From the NCBI GenBank assembly GCA_031002005.1, contig CM061918.1, positions 41,978,947 to 42,042,946 of the forward strand: 64,000 nt of DNA. The letters run 5' to 3'. Position numbers and translations under genes: made by a program. Below the pieces are notes generated by a model, which saw nothing but the letters and a program-made list of their open reading frames with translations, was not told the origin of the DNA and ran no database searches. Each line of letters starts with the position of its first letter. The stretch's first letter is position 1. Positions 44,983-57,420 of the stretch are shown here, piece after piece. Source of the stretch: Vandiemenella viatica. Lineage: Eukaryota; Arthropoda; Insecta; Orthoptera; Morabidae.

Positions 44983-45189
44983 CAATAAGCAACCTGTCGC
45001 AGTAAGGAATGGTATTTCACATTTAATAAGTATTAACTAATCGAACATACAGGAATTCATTGGAGCGATTAGAAATCGAACATGTTTCATAAGGGTGTCG
45101 AAATGCGCCAGATGCTGAAACCTGGAAAATTACGATTTATCTAGAAGAAAGAAAATGTTCGGTCTTATAGCCTAATAGCCTTTGATGGT
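44983..45189. other. Non-coding spacer
   Basis: No recognised feature. Confidence 0.35.
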
Positions 45190-45330
45190 CCTGACGCGCG
45201 CGTGGAGCAGAGAACAAAACGAGTAGCGTGCTACGTGGTTGGAGGTGGGGGGTGAAAGTGTGGAGGGGAGGAAGAGTGGAGTCTGGGCCAGTCGTGTCAA
45301 CGACGCCGTCCAGGACACACGAAGCAACAG
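45190..45330 (+). promoter_or_regulatory. Possible CpG promoter and first non-coding exon
   Basis: A GC-rich block (ACGCGCGCGTGGAGCAG, then G-rich tracts) ends with AGCAACAG followed by GTGAGTCTGC at 45331, a strong splice donor. No ATG frame is obvious, so it would be a 5' UTR exon. No downstream partner exon was identified. Confidence 0.3.
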
Positions 45331-47100
45331 GTGAGTCTGCGGCGTCGGCTAATTCTGTTGTGACTTCTAAAGAATCAATTACAAGGTGCTAATTCATTTT
45401 GGAAGGCGTACTTTTTTCCGTTACGTTTTAAACTAGGCAAAAATTGATTATTTCCAAAATCAAAAAATAGTCGTAAAATCAAGTTCTGGGTGTGTGTGTT
45501 TAAGAAGTAGAGAGAAAATGTGTGTTTTAAATGTATTTTTAGAAAAGAACTTTTTTTCTGCAAATCCAATAATTTGAGAACTCACTATCCAGTTCAATGA
45601 ACCATGTCTTTGCGATGAGAAGACCTTGCACTGGCATCATATACAGATTTCAGCTTCCATGATTTTCTCTAGCTAATACTGTAATTTTTGATTAAGTTTG
45701 CCCTTACTGGTCGGGACAGATAACGGAGCGATTCGAACTTAGCAAACTCACCACACGTAATAAAACTTCTGTCGATGAGTAACACCAATAGCTATAGTAT
45801 GGAAATAATTTCAGGAGACATTTCTATGTGACTTATGATTTGACCAAAATGGTAGATCTACCTTACCTCAATTCTTCTCATTTCAGCCTGTGTGATATGG
45901 ATCAGATGAAGAGAATACGTTAGCTATTAATGGTATAATACAGAATTCCACTGCAAATTGAGTGTTACAAAAAGAGCTCTCAAAAATCTTGATAATTATT
46001 AGTTACATGGAAATGTGATTTAGTACTGTAGTCGGGCTTCAAAGCAAAAAGTAATCTTCTCGTAATTGCGTACCAGTCACTATTTTATTTGAGTGCTTGT
46101 CACAAAGCGATATACTTGGCATGAGAATGCTCTTCAAGTTGCCCGCGTCGAGTCTCGCTGGTGTTTTGTCACTTTGTTCGATATTTAGTTGGTGATTTGA
46201 GCGCTTTTTTGATTCAATCCGTATATTCAGTTTCTATAATTTCATTGATTTTTTTTTGGGTTTATTATCTTGAATTGAATTTTACTAGTTCTTTGGAAAG
46301 AACGTCGTGTTTATGACGAAATCTGACGAACAGACTCCAATATTACAAGTGACGGAATATCAAATACGCAAGGCTCCATAATTACCTTTTGGTTTCGTTC
46401 AGTGAGTGATTTAAAAGCGAATTAAGAAAGACTGTACGATCACTGGGGAATTGATGGGTTCTAGAATGACGCCACGCTTTGTATTCGGCACCAAACAAGC
46501 TCACGAACTGAGTTTCTTTAAATTGCAACTTAATAGCGAAAAAGGAAAGTAACAAGATACTTAATGGCAATAAAGTTAGTTTCGCATTTATTTATCTCAC
46601 CGTGCAAATTTTAGACGCTAAAAATTGGTGCCCATTCTACCATTAGTTTAAACATTTCTAGGAAGCTCTTCTTTTGCTTGGACAGACTAGTGATACCTGC
46701 GAATTTATGCAATCTTTGTGCACATACATCTGTTTTGTGTTATTTTGTCTGAGTTTTATGGTTGATGTGAAGATCATTAAGCCCTACAAGCATTTGCCTA
46801 GATATTCATGCAAAAATGCCTCAAAATGGCAATAAGAATGACGGTTTCTTAGGTTAGATTCGATGGAGATCCGGTGGGAATTTTACTATATTCCTGTTTC
46901 ATATTCGATGATCTTTTATTAATCTTAAATTCTTAGACGGCAATTTCACCTCCCGCTTGCTTCACCTCATCGTCTACACTACAGAGCGGGGCAGGAAAAC
47001 ATGACCTTGAGGCGCCAGTTTTTAGTGAACAGCTGTTTACAAAATCGCACAAAGGTCAATAGGCAATCGAAAACTTTTAACTATCATTGTTGCAGGAGTA
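45331..47100. other. Unassigned AT-rich sequence
   Basis: No gene or complete element recognised. About 46960-47030 resembles the right end of the GGCGGCTCAA element (ACCTTGAGGCGCCAGTTTTT). Confidence 0.35.
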
Positions 47101-47107
47101 GCTTTCG

Positions 47108-47225
47108 ATAAAGCACTCCGGCCATCCTGATCTGGGTTTCCCATGGTTTTCCCGGATCATTCCAGGCGAATGCTGGGATGGTTCCTCACATAAGCCCATG
47201 GGCGCCTCCTGCCATATCCCGTATA
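47108..47225 (+). mobile_element. SINE family A fragment
   Basis: Partial copy: CTCCGGCCATCCTGATCTGG, CCATGGTTTTCCCGGATCAT, GGCGAATGCTGGGATGGTTC. The head is missing. Confidence 0.6.
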
Positions 47226-48624
47226 TCCCTTCCAAACGATTACCTTTCCAGATAGGTGCAATGCACCCTCTGCCACACACTTTTAGTGAATCGCCGAGTA
47301 ATAGTGACAGTTGCGAACAAGTAGCTGATAAACTTTGCCACATATCCAAGTATTATATCGCGAGCTACTATTGGGATAATCTTCGTCATGGCAGGTGTCA
47401 TTGCTACCTATGGATCTATAGCCGCTTAGGTCATTTGAAACTCACAATTATGAACACGTTTTGTCAGAGAGACCTAAATTCGGTAATAATGTCTAGGACC
47501 AATTGTGATTGGAGGATGCAATGAGATTCAGAAGGTTCACGCCGTTGATTCCAAATTATTTCGAAGATTTATTTCAGATCGTTGTAGAAAAATCTTTTTT
47601 CGAGAAACCATCCTAATTTCTCTCAAATTGACAGTAACAAGCGAATGGCGAGTCATTCACTACCCTCATGTACACCAATAGGATATCGAAAAAAATCAAA
47701 TCACGAAGGTATCAAAAGCTATTTTTTATTTCTGTTTTTTTTAAGTCAGTCTTAGTCTTGTCCCTTAGATACAACGTACTATGGAATTAAATTTTAAGTT
47801 TTCTCACATGACGACATTCTGAAAATAATTGAGGTGAGGAGAGACTGAAGGTTCTGTCCAAATAATATGTCCACACTACGAAATGTTGCACCAAAAATCG
47901 CAAGTCTTCCATTAGTGACGGGAGATCTACAGAAATGAGATTTTTGTCTATGGAGAGATGCAGAACACTCAGATTGTTCCCGACTGTCTATCGACAAACG
48001 TAGAACTTCGTTCATAAACACTAGTTGCGCGATTTTGTCTACCAGTGTAGATTAGGTTCAAGATCTGTGGATTGTCTTCGTATTTTGGACGAATTGTTGT
48101 ACCCAGTGATGCTAGTCACCGGGACTGTGTTTGAAGCGCTCGGCGGCAACTTTCTTTCGTTCTTGACACTACTTGTTTACATGTAGTTTCATGGGAATCA
48201 CTAGATTACTTGCCAGATCCTCTTTCTAGCCTAAATGATTTCTATATTTCGACTCAATCAACACTCGTAGTTTCTAGATAGATCTTTAAGGAAGCTGTCG
48301 CTTGAGAGTCGTAGAATCGCGGAATCGGATTTTGCAGTCGAGGCGAAGCGAATGCTAGGAGGCGTATCCACCTCACCTTCGCGAATAGCGACATTAGGCG
48401 TAATAATTCTTTGATTAGTAATTATTGCAGGTTATTTCGTCTGTAGTTGTTAGTCAAAATAATATTACTTAGTAAAAGGGCTAATGCGGGATTTTGTTTC
48501 GAACAGATTTAGCTTCTCGCTTAGATACCATCAGCATCGAATGTTTACTGGGATATGTTTTCTAGTACATGTATTTAGTACACATGGATTTGTTTTGGAA
48601 TTATATTAGTATACAGGTATAGCA
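47226..48624. other. Unassigned sequence
   Basis: No recognised element or gene; short frames lack motifs. Confidence 0.35.
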
Positions 48625-48625
48625 C

Positions 48626-48850
48626 CAGCCCGGTTATCTCAATTGGTTGCGGGGCAATTCTTAATAACGCTGGGTGAAATCCCAAACTTCTCCGCAGTGC
48701 GTATGGAGTGAGAGCTTGTGACATAGTTTATGGTGATTAGTCCGTCGTGTCGGATGAGGACTTTAAGTCTGGCGGCTCCCTTCGTTTCCTCCGGAAGAGT
48801 AGGCCTGAATGTGTTAGCTCGGTACTTCAGTCTCTCGCTTCTTCCATCTT
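48626..48850 (+). mobile_element. tRNA-derived SINE (Lys-like head)
   Basis: The head GCCCGGTTATCTCAATTGGT resembles the 5' half of a tRNA-Lys, followed by TTCTTAATAACGCTGGGTGAAATCCC in the anticodon and box-B positions. A SINE body to about 48850 follows. The box B is too degenerate for a functional tRNA gene. Confidence 0.55.
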
Positions 48851-49164
48851 AAATTAATTCAGAACGCAAACAACACACTGCAATGAGCATACACAAACCA
48901 GAGTCATCCACACAAAACCATCAAATAAATACACTTACATCACTGAGGAAAGCAAGAAAAAGTATTCAACAAACGGTTGAGAAGAAAAGAAGATAGGTAT
49001 TTCATTCCACTTATATTTCTGCAGATATGTGTGACAGTGTGCGCCTTCAACAAGCATGCCAATTCCAGTACTGTACACGATCATGTCATCCCTTTATACG
49101 TTCAGTTTCTTCATTTATGAGACATATTATACTATCCACATAACGGTACCAGTATCTCTTTGCG

Positions 49165-49219
<55 letters not shown>

Positions 49220-49521
49220 TGTCTGTAGTGTTCAATAAAATGTGACCCACGTATTATGGATCACACAGCGAGTCCTTCCTTTTGCAAATCAAGATTTTTG
49301 TTAAAACTGAAATACTGTAGTTCTGTGCTGTTAGCAGTTCTAATCCGGTACAGCATTGGAACTGGCATGTCTGTTGAAGGTGCAGGTGATCAATCATCAC
49401 TCCCAACAGCAGTAATGTAAAAATACGTGGAATAAATTACCTATAAACTAATCTAACTTCGAAACAAATCCATTTGTGAGAAATGTATATACTACAAACA
49501 TATTCCAGCGAAAATTGGATC
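48851..49521. other. Unassigned, with a long poly(A) run
   Basis: An uninterrupted A-run of about 44 bases at roughly 49170-49213 could be a retroposon tail or a microsatellite. No matching target duplication was found. Confidence 0.5.
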
Positions 49522-49570
49522 GCTGACGGTACGTCGACGTGAGGCGAAACGCGTCCGAAATAAATAAAAT
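49522..49570 (+). ncRNA. Degenerate hammerhead-like fossil of a PLE 3' end
   Basis: CTGACGG is followed by a self-complementary ACGTCGACGT stem, then GCGAAACGCGTC, that is GAAA, a 2-bp stem III and a GTC cleavage site. The base at core position 9 is G, not A, so it should be inactive. The flanking AATAAATAAAAT is retroposon-like. Confidence 0.3.
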
Positions 49571-49681
49571 CACAACAATAACTACATCGGCATTTTATTA
49601 AATACCTAACTTCTAATTCTGTCAAAAATGATGGGTTGAGCGCAGTGTTATTTCCATGCAGTTGTTACCTTAAAGTGTTTC

Positions 49682-49745
49682 AGTTAACAGAGGCGGCTCA
49701 ATGACACTCTGTTCTAACCCCACTCCGCTACCCTTACTCCTGCAA
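49682..49745. repeat. Left-end fragment of the GGCGGCTCAA element
   Basis: TTAACAGAGGCGGCTCAATG and the following CACTCTGTTCTAACCCCACT match the left end at 27370. No right end is nearby. Confidence 0.45.
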
Positions 49746-50198
49746 TTTGCTAAGACCTACATGGACAGAGCGGCCAGCTCGGAGTGAACAAAGCATAATA
49801 GGATTGTTATTAAATAATGCTCACAACCTCGATTTTGTAGTGATGTAATGTTGTACATATTTCGTCTTCTTTATGGATTCAAATCTTAAGTTTAAGGGAA
49901 AAAACTATTGAATTACTACAAAAACATGATACACAGCATAAATACTATAATAGTCACAACTGTAAACAGAGAGTATAACAAAAACATATACAACGAACGA
50001 ATTTAGGTAAACAAAATGCAACTAATAATTAGTATGTGTATTTAAACAAAATGCATAATTGTCTTTATGGCTGGTTTGCATTTTGAACCATTACAGAAAG
50101 ATAGGGACTAGAGATAATCTAACTTCTCAGCTTGCTATAATGGTGACATGTATGGACAGAGAGCCAACGAAGACAGGCGCGTGACGTCACAGCCTGAC
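49746..50198. other. Unassigned AT-rich spacer
   Basis: No recognised feature. It ends with the target-site copy of the hAT element. Confidence 0.35.
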
Positions 50199-51286
50199 TA
50201 GTGTTGTAAAAAAACAGTTTTTTTTCTGACGTGAAAAAAAAAACATGAAAAAAAACTGTGAAAAAAAATGTTTTTTTTCTGGGACATGTTTTTTTCATAA
50301 CTACTAAATTTCAAATTTTTAAGGCATTTATCATTTAATATGACTGTTTTAGAGTTTATACTAAGTACTTATCTTACTTTTAAATCTACTATAACTTTCT
50401 GGTTCAGTAGAAAAAAAAATTACAAAAATATTGGTAACATCGACTGAAGTTTTCTTTTACGAAAGGGGACTTCCCGAAAAGGCTAGGTTGCGTGAGAAGG
50501 AATCCCCGTTCGGCCGTTCCCCATTGTTTGGATTGATACTCGCTATTTGAACTAGTGCTGCCAGGCCCTACAAATTTATCTGTAGACCTACGAATCTTTT
50601 CAAAAAATTAGGGAATTTAACTAAGGTTTATTACTTGTTGTGCTTTCCTTATATTCGTATACTTGTTAAACTCGCAGCGTATAGTGATAATACTGAGTCA
50701 TTGTCAGTAATTATGAATAATTTCCTTGCAACCGTTGGCGTAAACCAACGATTGAAAACAAATAAAGCTCCTATTTTGTATGATAATATATTTAAATTCA
50801 AACTTAAAAGACCGTAATACAGAACTATCGGCGCTGTCTTCATTCACAGTGTGTACTTTGCTCAAAATTGCAATCTCAAAAGCTTTTGCATGCAATACAA
50901 CCGGTAAAAGAAAATGTAACTATTTCTGAAGTTATGGACCTAGAGGGGACAGAAGAAGAAACAGAAAATTCCAACTCCGACCGAACTACTGTTGGTAGTA
51001 CTGATACTAGTGAATGTGGTTCCGACATAGAAGATGAATAAAAAATTATGTTACCTATATAGATACATTTATGAATCATTATGTAAGATATTATATGATT
51101 TAGTAAGGTTTAAAACACACATGTAAAATGTAAGTTCCATAAATAAAACTATAATTTATCAAATATATAGTTTTCTGAAGAAAAAAAACCAAATTTAGAA
51201 AAAAAACGTGGGTGCTAAGTTTTTTTTTCATGTTTTTTTTCACAAATCTGAAAAAAAACATTTTTTTTTTTCAGTTTGCAACACTA
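50199..51286. mobile_element. hAT transposon, 1.09 kb, 8-bp target duplication
   Basis: Ends TAGTGTTGTAAA and the inverted TTTGCAACACTA, flanked by perfect AGCCTGAC (50191-50198 and 51287-51294). Both subterminal regions carry repeated poly-A/T-rich CATGAAAAAAAA motifs. Interior frames (e.g. 50635-50817) and an acidic C-terminal-like stretch near 50935-51041 may be relics of a transposase, but the catalytic domain is not recognisable. An internally deleted copy is most likely. Confidence 0.88.
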
Positions 51287-51294
51287 AGCCTGAC

Positions 51295-52055
51295 AGACGA
51301 TGATTAAGCTATCCTTTTATTAGTATTGACGAAAATTATTATTTTACTTGTTTGTGTCTTTGTTTATCGATTGGTATAGTCAGATTTTCGGATAGTTCGA
51401 TAGATTCGGAGCTGTTATGCCTGACTAATTTCCGATTTTGTAAGCATAGAATTTTAAGGACAGCTACTAAGTAACCCGCAGAAATTTTTTAAAGTTTTTA
51501 CGTCAAAGTATGCAGGTATTCGGTAATGTGGTACAGATCTAAACCATGAAGCGTTTATTTATTAGCTTGGCGTTTATGTTCGGTCTAAGTCTCTGTCAGC
51601 AAGCGTGATCTAACAAACCTAAGGATGGAGAGTACAACCATCTCCCTCCGAATCGTATAACCTTTGTACAAATGTGTTATTGAGTCGTTCTGCTTGTGTA
51701 ACACGTAGTTTATGGTGCGAGAATTGGGCACCGCCCCGGCATTCGCCTACTGGAGTTTCACAATATCGCCTGATGACTGTACACAAGTACATCAATCCCA
51801 GGAACTACGGCCCATTATACTAGTTTACTACGACGGCACAGCAATGCACACGGCCACACTGGCTGGTTACTGTCCGTTGGCTCTCTGAAGCGTTGAAACC
51901 AGACTGATAAGGGAATCTCAAGAACGTGACTTCGGTCGTTTTCTGCTGTGGTTATCTCGTTTCCGAACAGCGAAACACAACCAACTATTGACACCGAAAA
52001 GTGACGTTAACGTACGTGCACTAACTCTATAGCGTGCTTCTCGTAAGGAAGTATA
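51295..52055. other. Unassigned, possible SINE relic
   Basis: About 51725-51830 has SINE-like text (CCCCGGCATTCGCCTACTGG). The rest is unassigned. Confidence 0.3.
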
Positions 52056-52406
52056 GGGGCGTCCACAAATTACGTGAGGTGAAATAGGTGGGGGGGAGGG
52101 TCCGGCGAAATCTCACCAAGGGGGAGGGGGGAGGCCAACGGAAATCTCACGTGAGGTTTTTGAAATTTTTGTTGGACTGTAGAGCTAAAAAAAAAATAAA
52201 AAAATAAAAAAATAAAAAAATAAAAAAAGTCTACAAATAACGCGAAAGTCGATTTTAGGGGGTGTATTTCCGAAAAGTGGGGGTGTAACCGGCTTTGGAA
52301 AAGTGAGACCAAAAAAAAAGTCTCAAAAAGTTGCAAGGGCGATTTCTAGGGGGGGGGGGTCTCTCGGATCAGATCTCACCAGAGGGGGTAATTTATGCAT
52401 TCCCCC
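52056..52406. mobile_element. Harbinger/PIF-type MITE
   Basis: Starts GGGGCGTCCACAAATTACGT and ends ATTCCCCC. Shares GGGAGGCCAACGGAAATCTC with the copy at 62861-63194. An (AAAAAAT)n tract lies at about 52189-52227. The flanks (ATA against TAT) do not give a clean 3-bp duplication. Confidence 0.65.
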
Positions 52407-53080
52407 TATGTAAGAACTGTATTAGCAGTTACCTATCGACTAAAAACACAGGTATTTAAGGCAGGAATTGAACTACTGATCTACTAAGCTTACAACTACT
52501 GCATCTCCAAGTTCGATTTAGGCCACCATACTATTAATCACAGTAACACACATCTCACACGTGGTAGGTCAGACAACTGTTTCCTCGCGCTGAAATCGAT
52601 GCCAAACATATTTTCTGGGTGGGTACCGGATTCCGTTTCAGGGTCTCCATGGCAGCGCCTCGTTGTAGCTTGCTCCGTCAGTACAATGTTTCAATTATAG
52701 ACATATTGTATTACCCAGTTTGTAGCACCTACACCATACATTAGCATGCAATGCACTTTGTATTAAGTTAAATTTGAATACTATAATTAATTTACAAAGT
52801 AAGAGTAAAAGGCAAAAACTTACGCACATATCACAGGTCAATATTTTTTTTTATTAAACACACGATTCGGTCACTATTGGGCACCTAGTTCCTGAGTGAT
52901 AGCATTTTTGAGAGACACCTTGTAACCTAAAACTGATAACTTTGACAGCCCCTGACATCTTCATACTAGATAATCGTTCTCAGGTATAAATGAGGCTAGT
53001 CAAAGTGGAGACCAGAGCTTTCCCTCAATAATTCCCTTCGCAGACTCCGCAACCGCCCCAACGGCAATCTGAAGAATTAC
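52407..53080. other. Unassigned sequence
   Basis: No recognised gene or element. Confidence 0.35.
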
Positions 53081-53400
53081 ATGCCATTACAGCGGGTATG
53101 CTCACGGGGAGTCACGCGGAGTTAGTCCCGAGACACGCGGAAGCAACAGCGACGGAGCGCCACACGGAGTCGCGCTCCAAGTGCACGGTCTCCCGTACCA
53201 AACCGACAGCGCAAAGTGTCACTAATGAACACAGGTTCCCTCAAACTCGTCCAAGCTTCACAAGGCGTCATTGTAGCGCACGATCAGCGGTCCGAAGGCC
53301 ACCGCAGAGCTCAAAATGGTGTTGCTGTCCAACACGGGTCGGATGTTCGGACCCTTGCGCTACCAATATAGAGGATCTATTATGACAGCAAGAGGTTGGT
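53081..53400. other. GC- and CpG-rich block of unknown role
   Basis: Composition stands out from the surroundings, and open frames exist on both strands. On the minus strand CTCCCC then GTGAGCAT could be a donor, which would suit a first exon of a minus-strand gene. No protein motif is recognised and the block is not linked to setd3 by any evidence. Confidence 0.25.
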
Positions 53401-53841
53401 GCATATCGGCGGCGAATGGTAAAATGAAAAGTACAGTGTAGTCCTGAGCAAAAAGAGCCGAAAACAACAATGCTAGGATAGAGAAAAAGAAATTCCACAT
53501 CACGCAAAAACTACAGAACCAATTTCGATGAGGTGTCCACAGTTTGGAAGCTTATGAACTATCTTAAAATCTGCGGTGTGTCTTAAGGTTCTATGTGACC
53601 AGGAAATGGAGCAAGAAGTGATGATTCGTTCAATCTAGAACAGATAGGCGCCGCAGATCACAGTGCATCCAGGTGAACACTGCTTTATGAGACACCCACC
53701 AAAGATGATGCTACCACACAAATAAACACTCCACTCTTTGGATTCTATTAATATATTTTTTGAGTATGCAACGTTGGCTAGTCATGTCTCCTATTTTTTT
53801 TTAAAGCATAGTACGTTAGAATACACAGAAAATGTTAGTTA
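53401..53841. other. Unassigned sequence
   Basis: No recognised feature. Confidence 0.35.
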
Positions 53842-53852
53842 AACAACTAAGT

Positions 53853-54088
53853 TTGCCGGCCTCGGTAGCGCGGGGCTAGCGAGCTAGCTTCGCGTTGCAG
53901 AGGTCGCCGGTTCGAGTCCGGCCAAGGGCATGGGTGGTTTTAATTAAGTGTTGTGACCGTCCTGTGTTGTCCTATCACTGGTTATCATCAATAATAACAC
54001 GAGAATAATCTATATACACACTTGACGAATAAAAGAAAATTAGTTGCTGGCTGAATGGCTACACGGCCGAATGCCATTTAAAAAAAAA
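53853..54088 (+). mobile_element. tRNA-derived SINE (family C), intact with target duplication
   Basis: The head CGGCCTCGGTAGCGCGGGGC has box B GGTTCGAGTCC, and the copy ends in a poly(A) tail. A direct repeat AAACAACTAAGT flanks it (53841-53852 and 54090-54101). The head is shared with the fragment in both arms of the giant palindrome. Confidence 0.9.
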
Positions 54089-54101
54089 AAAACAACTAAG
54101 T

Positions 54102-54660
54102 CAGAGATTACCATTCAAATAAGCGTAACGAAATTGTGGAATTTAATTTCCAGTAAAAATTACAAAGATGCTACATTACAAGCGTTTATGCTTTGCTACT
54201 AGAAAAAAAAAAGGCAAATGCATTACTGTGCACACCAAGGTCAGCGAGTGTGAAGCAGCGGGAAAGTGTTAGTAATTTTATAAAACTTTAAGCACTAAAT
54301 CTTCTTTTGAATCAAGGAAACACATAGCAGGAGCAGATTTGAAGTTTGTTCTTATTCCTGAAACAGTGGAGCAACAACGAACTGTTCCACTCCACTTCGG
54401 TATCCAACCACATTCGACTTGCGCACGCTTTCTTATCTACAAGTAAACTCCCGAATTTACTGGCTTTTTATGACCAATGGGAGCAACCTTCACCTTTCAT
54501 AGCAGGCGCTGTTTCATAGTTCCTGGTTCGATTGCTGGTGTGGGCTCGAATTTTTAGAGGCATCTATCTCAACGCTTACTTTTGTTAAATTTGCTTTGTA
54601 TACCGGAGTACGCTTTGATTCCACTTTAAACGGTTATTCCCACAGAAAAGAAACAGTTGC
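54102..54660. other. Unassigned sequence
   Basis: A weak SINE-like stretch (GTTCCTGGTTCGATTGCTGG) lies near 54520-54540. Otherwise nothing recognised. Confidence 0.3.
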
Positions 54661-54661
54661 A

Positions 54662-55495
54662 AGCTTACAAGGGGAGGCTGCCAATTGTGAATTCAGAGTC
54701 AGTTCATACCGTGTGTAATAAAAGCTCATGGCCAGAGTTATAATGTGGCAAAGAAGTAATATGTGATTCTTCGTGGTTGTGGAGAAAATCAGCATTGAAA
54801 TATTCCGTTGCGTTCAAATACTTTCTACGTTATTTCCAGGAGCGCGAGGAATAGCGAGCAACCTCTCTGCCTCATAAGACCGTCGTCGCCACATCGAATC
54901 TCGCTGAGGGCAATTTTTTTATTTATTTATTCAAATATGTATACAGATAATTCCCGGCAGTCAGTTTCAGCAATTATGCATACATAAGTTTTATAAATGC
55001 TTCTTGTTGTGGAAAAATTGACGTCGTCTTATTTCGACCCTCCCGTCCCCTGGGGCGGGAATGAACATCCGACCTTCAACTGCAACGGTCAAGTAACGAT
55101 ATTTATATTTCATACCTGCCGCAGCAAATATTTAAATTTTTAAAATGTTACTTTGTTTGCGAACAACATAGTGAAGTTTGAAAGTTGAATTTTTCATAGC
55201 AAACGGCACTTAAAAACTTATTGTATGCATAATTGTTAAAACTGATTGACAGGAATTATCTGCATTCATAATTGAATAAATAAAAAAAACTGCCAGCAGC
55301 GAGATTCGATCCGGCTTTTTGAGGCAGAGAGCTTGCTCGCTGGGCTACGCGTCCTTAACATGCAACGGAATACTTCAATACCGATTTTCTCAACAACGGA
55401 GAAGAAGCGCATGTTGCTGCTTTGCCACATTACACCTCTGAGCTTTTATTACACACAGTATGAATTGAATCTAAAATTTCCTCCTATTGTTAGTA
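54662..55495. repeat. Diverged long inverted repeat with tRNA-like inner ends
   Basis: The left arm (about 54662-54925) and right arm (about 55268-55495) are inverted copies. They share TGTGTAATAAAAGCTCA, ATGTGGCAAAG, GTATTCCGTTGC-like and CGAATCTCGCTG segments. The inner part of each arm contains AGCGAGCAAGCTCTCTGCCT followed by GATCGAATCTCG, which resembles a tRNA with box B. The spacer is about 340 bp. Confidence 0.6.
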
Positions 55496-55707
55496 CGGAA
55501 GGATACAACCAACTGTGCGTGCGATCTATGAATCCAGCGTATAACCATATGCTTGTATTGTAATATTATTCGCAAAACAAGTCGTGCTATAACAAGAGAT
55601 GATTTTTAATCTATTGAAAACAGGTAGCCTACTGGCTCCTCTTTCCGTCTCACGAACTAAAAACAGAATACCACAAAATTATAAGATTAGCGAAGAACGA
55701 GTCTGTT

Positions 55708-55872
55708 GAACCTAGCATCGGGAGGACGCGGGTTCGTTGCCTCGTCCGGCCATCTAGATTTTGGTTTTAGATGGTTTCCGAATTCACTCCAGACGAATTC
55801 CGGGATGATTCCTCCAAAAAGTCCTTGGAGTAATTCCTTCCGGTGTCTACCTGGCTTTAATGACCTGGACGA
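55708..55872 (+). mobile_element. SINE family A copy, diverged
   Basis: CATCGGGAGGACGCGGGTTC (head and box B) is followed by GGCCATCTAGATTTTGGTTT and GACGAATTCCGGGATGATTC. Confidence 0.7.
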
Positions 55873-57420
55873 GCCGTAAAATAGCAATAAATAAAATTAG
55901 CACTAAGCTTACACGATTTGCTAACAGATGGCACTAGTCATGCTTCCCCCCCCCCCCTTGCTTTCTACATAAAGTCGTTATTACAGCAACCACCGATCTA
56001 CCTTTGACATCTCTGAGTGACAACTATTAGTCAAGAATGCAACAGGATTACCATTTCCTGGAAGACTGATATCCACTGAATCACCTCTCCAAGAGAGAGT
56101 TTTTATAACTTCCAGTCTCAGCGCAATTCCGATCGGGATACGGAGAGAAATTTTACTAGGTGCTCGGGAATGTGTGGAACGTTTAATGGCGAGGATAGTG
56201 ACAGGGCCGTTTAAACGAACACATTACAGCTGAGGTTTCTCTTCAGCTCAGAAATTGTATTCTCCGTTCAAGCAACATGTCGTAAAAGTACGAGACATGG
56301 CAATATAATGCTTTTTAACCAGCTCCAAAAGAGGCGGAGCTTCTTAATACGATTGTATTTTTTTGTGTGTTAAGCAATATCTTCACCATTTGTGAACCAA
56401 TTTTAATGATATATATATATATATATTTATCGGATAGGGCCTCCTTTCAAAATTATCCCATATAAATGTCACTCAAATCCTATGCTTATTATTATTATTT
56501 GTTAAGGCCACTCAATCCCAAATTTTTTTACGTCCCTTCAATATTGCCTATCGGAGCTTTCTCGCAGTCGAACTGCATATTAAGATAAGTCATACATATG
56601 CAGTGATGTATCCCTCTTCGATATTTCATTAGTGTTTATATCGCAGTTCATATTCATAAATTTAAAGCAATCTGATTGAGGCAACTCAATTCCGGAATTG
56701 AAAAATCAGTATCTCGATTCCTGGATTGCGGAATCTCAGAATTCCGGTACATGGTTTCATACTAATTTTTATCCACATGGAATTAGGTCTCAATTTGACG
56801 GTATTTTTTTGTAAAGATCAATCAAACTATCCCTTCACGTCTCGCGCCGCACCTTCGCCGTCAACCCGCGAATAAAAAAAGTTGTTGGATAGATTACATA
56901 ACCTTGTAATTTTTGTGGCAGATTTATCTCCCTGTGGACTACTTAATAATTTATCGTGTATCAAATCGAGCCGGTGAACATATTTTTTTTTTCCCCCTGA
57001 CGTTTCATTACGTTGAATAAATTTTTGTAAGCACTAATTTTTGCACGATACTCATCACTCTCTTTTAAAATATTGGTTGTATTTTCTTTCCCTGTTTGTT
57101 CTCGGTCATCCCTTCCGTCACTAGTTTCATCTAAAAGGCGCTGTATCATTCTAGCACCGTGTTTAGAAGACCTACCTATATTAAAAATACAAAACAACGT
57201 ACCACTAAAAATTTAATAAAACTTTTTACAAAAAAATATAAAATAATAATAATAAATAAATAAAGTAAGTTTATATCTTGGTTAGGACAAAATAAGTCTA
57301 AATTTGCATGGACATTATTTTACATTACTATGATTGAAATTTTAACATTAATCTATAATTTTTGGAACCAGCAAAGGCAATAAAAATAAAACCCGCCAAA
57401 TATAAGGAATGACAATAATA
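55873..57420. other. Unassigned AT-rich sequence
   Basis: Contains a (TA)n run near 56408-56426 and a C-run near 55947-55957. No gene recognised. Confidence 0.35.

Noticed and set aside
49170..49213. Poly(A) tail of a recent retrocopy
   Set aside because: No recognisable gene or element precedes it directly and no flanking direct repeat was found; it may be a simple repeat.
53098..53385. 95-residue plus-strand frame as a gene
   Set aside because: The low-complexity R/S/T-rich translation of a GC-rich block has no motif, and the opposite strand is equally open.
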